In this document: piece after piece, positions 63,243 through 64,000 of the stretch | Layout of the letters: the number at the start of each line of letters is the position of its first letter | Position numbering within the stretch: position 1 is the stretch's first letter | Assembly: GCA_934045075.1 (NCBI GenBank) | Contig: OW203731.1 | Span: 14,455,062 to 14,519,061 of the forward strand | DNA: 64,000 nt | Source: Yponomeuta sedellus | Taxonomy: Eukaryota; Arthropoda; Insecta; Lepidoptera; Yponomeutidae | Direction of reading: 5' to 3' | Notes under the pieces: model-generated | Seen by the model: only the letters and a program-made list of their open reading frames with translations | Told to the model about the DNA's origin: nothing | The model's database searches: none | Position numbers and translations under genes: made by a program

Positions 63243-63394
63243 GGATTCTATTCTTTTTATTGCACTAACCCGTGCTAGGGACAATTTTAAAAACCTATTT
63301 AGAGGCTAAAAATTCCACCCATGCCGGGACTCGAACCCGCGACCTCTGGCGAACCGTGCCAGACACGGCATTTTTAGCCTCTAAATAGGTTTTT
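63243..63394 (-). mobile_element. Fold-back SINE insertion h
   Basis: TSD AGAGAAAG at 63235-63242 and 63395-63402. Antisense tail, antisense tRNA T-arm to anticodon region (gggactcgaacccgcgacct), then the opposite arm tagcctctaaataggtttt. Confidence 0.75.
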
Positions 63395-63600
63395 AGAGAA
63401 AGTGGCCTTGAAATGTGCTTAAGTCCACCGAAGATTCATGTCTAGTTAGTTAAACCGTTACCAACCATAAATTTTAAAGTTAACACAAAAAATTACTCCT
63501 TCAGCTTAAGTTATATCAATTTATCATTGTAGGTATTATTTATCATGTGGGACTGCCCACTTCATAGTATTTTTATTGGTACCTTATAATAACGCAAGTT

Positions 63601-63911
63601 CTGAGTGCTTAGTGCGAGTTTGACAGATCCAATCGAATAACTTTACTACCGCGTTAATCGAGCATTGAGTAGTGAGTATGAGTAAGTTAACCGTTCGAAC
63701 TGGCAAAACGCTGTCACAGTACAACTCGCACTCGCGTTTATTCGTGTTTTGGCTGGTAAACGTGTTCACTTCTCAACGTAAACCATTACAACTCGCACTC
63801 AGCAATTTTAATGTCCATACTTGTCGCTAGGTGGCGCTTCCTCGATGCCATAGAAATATGAGTTTACGTTAACGCGATCGAGTAGTTAAAAAACTCGCAC
63901 TAAGCACTCTG
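63601..63911 (-). mobile_element. MITE B, copy 2
   Basis: Opposite orientation to 25027-25345 and nearly identical. Ends as in copy 1; flanking GTT on both sides (63598-63600, 63912-63914) is consistent with a 3-bp TSD. Confidence 0.7.
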
Positions 63912-64000
63912 GTTACCTATGAGTAAGAATACACGTGGCTATGTAGAATTCAATTTTTTATACGATTTCATTTTTGTGTAACTGTTGGTGATCCAAAATA

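Overview
This window is nuclear DNA from an insect, almost certainly a moth or butterfly (Lepidoptera). It is AT-rich, has spliced genes with GT-AG introns, and is packed with repeat types typical of lepidopteran genomes: tRNA-headed SINEs carrying the 'aaaacatcgtgaggaaacc' motif, a 5S-rRNA-headed SINE, LINE 3' ends with GAA tails, and many short palindromic elements. The assignment rests on sequence features only; no species can be named.

Genes. Positions 75-7000 (+) hold the last six coding exons of a WBP11/SIPP1-like splicing factor; its 5' exons lie upstream of the window. All exon junctions keep phase, and the protein ends in the conserved C-terminal tail of the family. Around 10.9-11.5 kb (-) lies the start of an unrecognised secreted-peptide-type gene: TATA box, short non-coding first exon, 286-bp intron, then an exon with a signal-peptide-like start and a strong donor. 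At 37790-38197 (+) is an intronless, intact and divergent V-ATPase subunit F, probably an old retrocopy paralogue. No other protein-coding gene is supported. The long ORFs at 42.5-46.4 kb are translations of a tetranucleotide microsatellite.

Repeats. About 14 copies or fragments of a 5S-rRNA-derived SINE are scattered through the window, several with target-site duplications (TSDs). The most striking content is a tRNA-derived SINE-like family present as nine insertions that begin with an inverted piece of their own body (fold-back structure), most with 8-13 bp TSDs. The outer terminus is constant while the arm and loop lengths vary. Also present are an LTR miniature retrotransposon (TRIM) with TSD, PBS and polypurine tract at 19223-20020; at least six families of palindromic MITE-like elements; a five-copy 117-bp minisatellite that is an open 39-codon repeat; and a pure (CTGT)n block of about 3.6 kb.

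Layout: 0-7 kb WBP11-like gene with repeat-filled introns, including a duplicated terminal-exon fragment and decayed tandem copies of an exon end; 7-11.5 kb repeats and the peptide-gene start; 11.5-37 kb mostly nested transposable elements; 37.5-38.3 kb the V-ATPase F paralogue; 38.3-64 kb repeats, the microsatellite and more SINEs. The genes do not form a functional unit.
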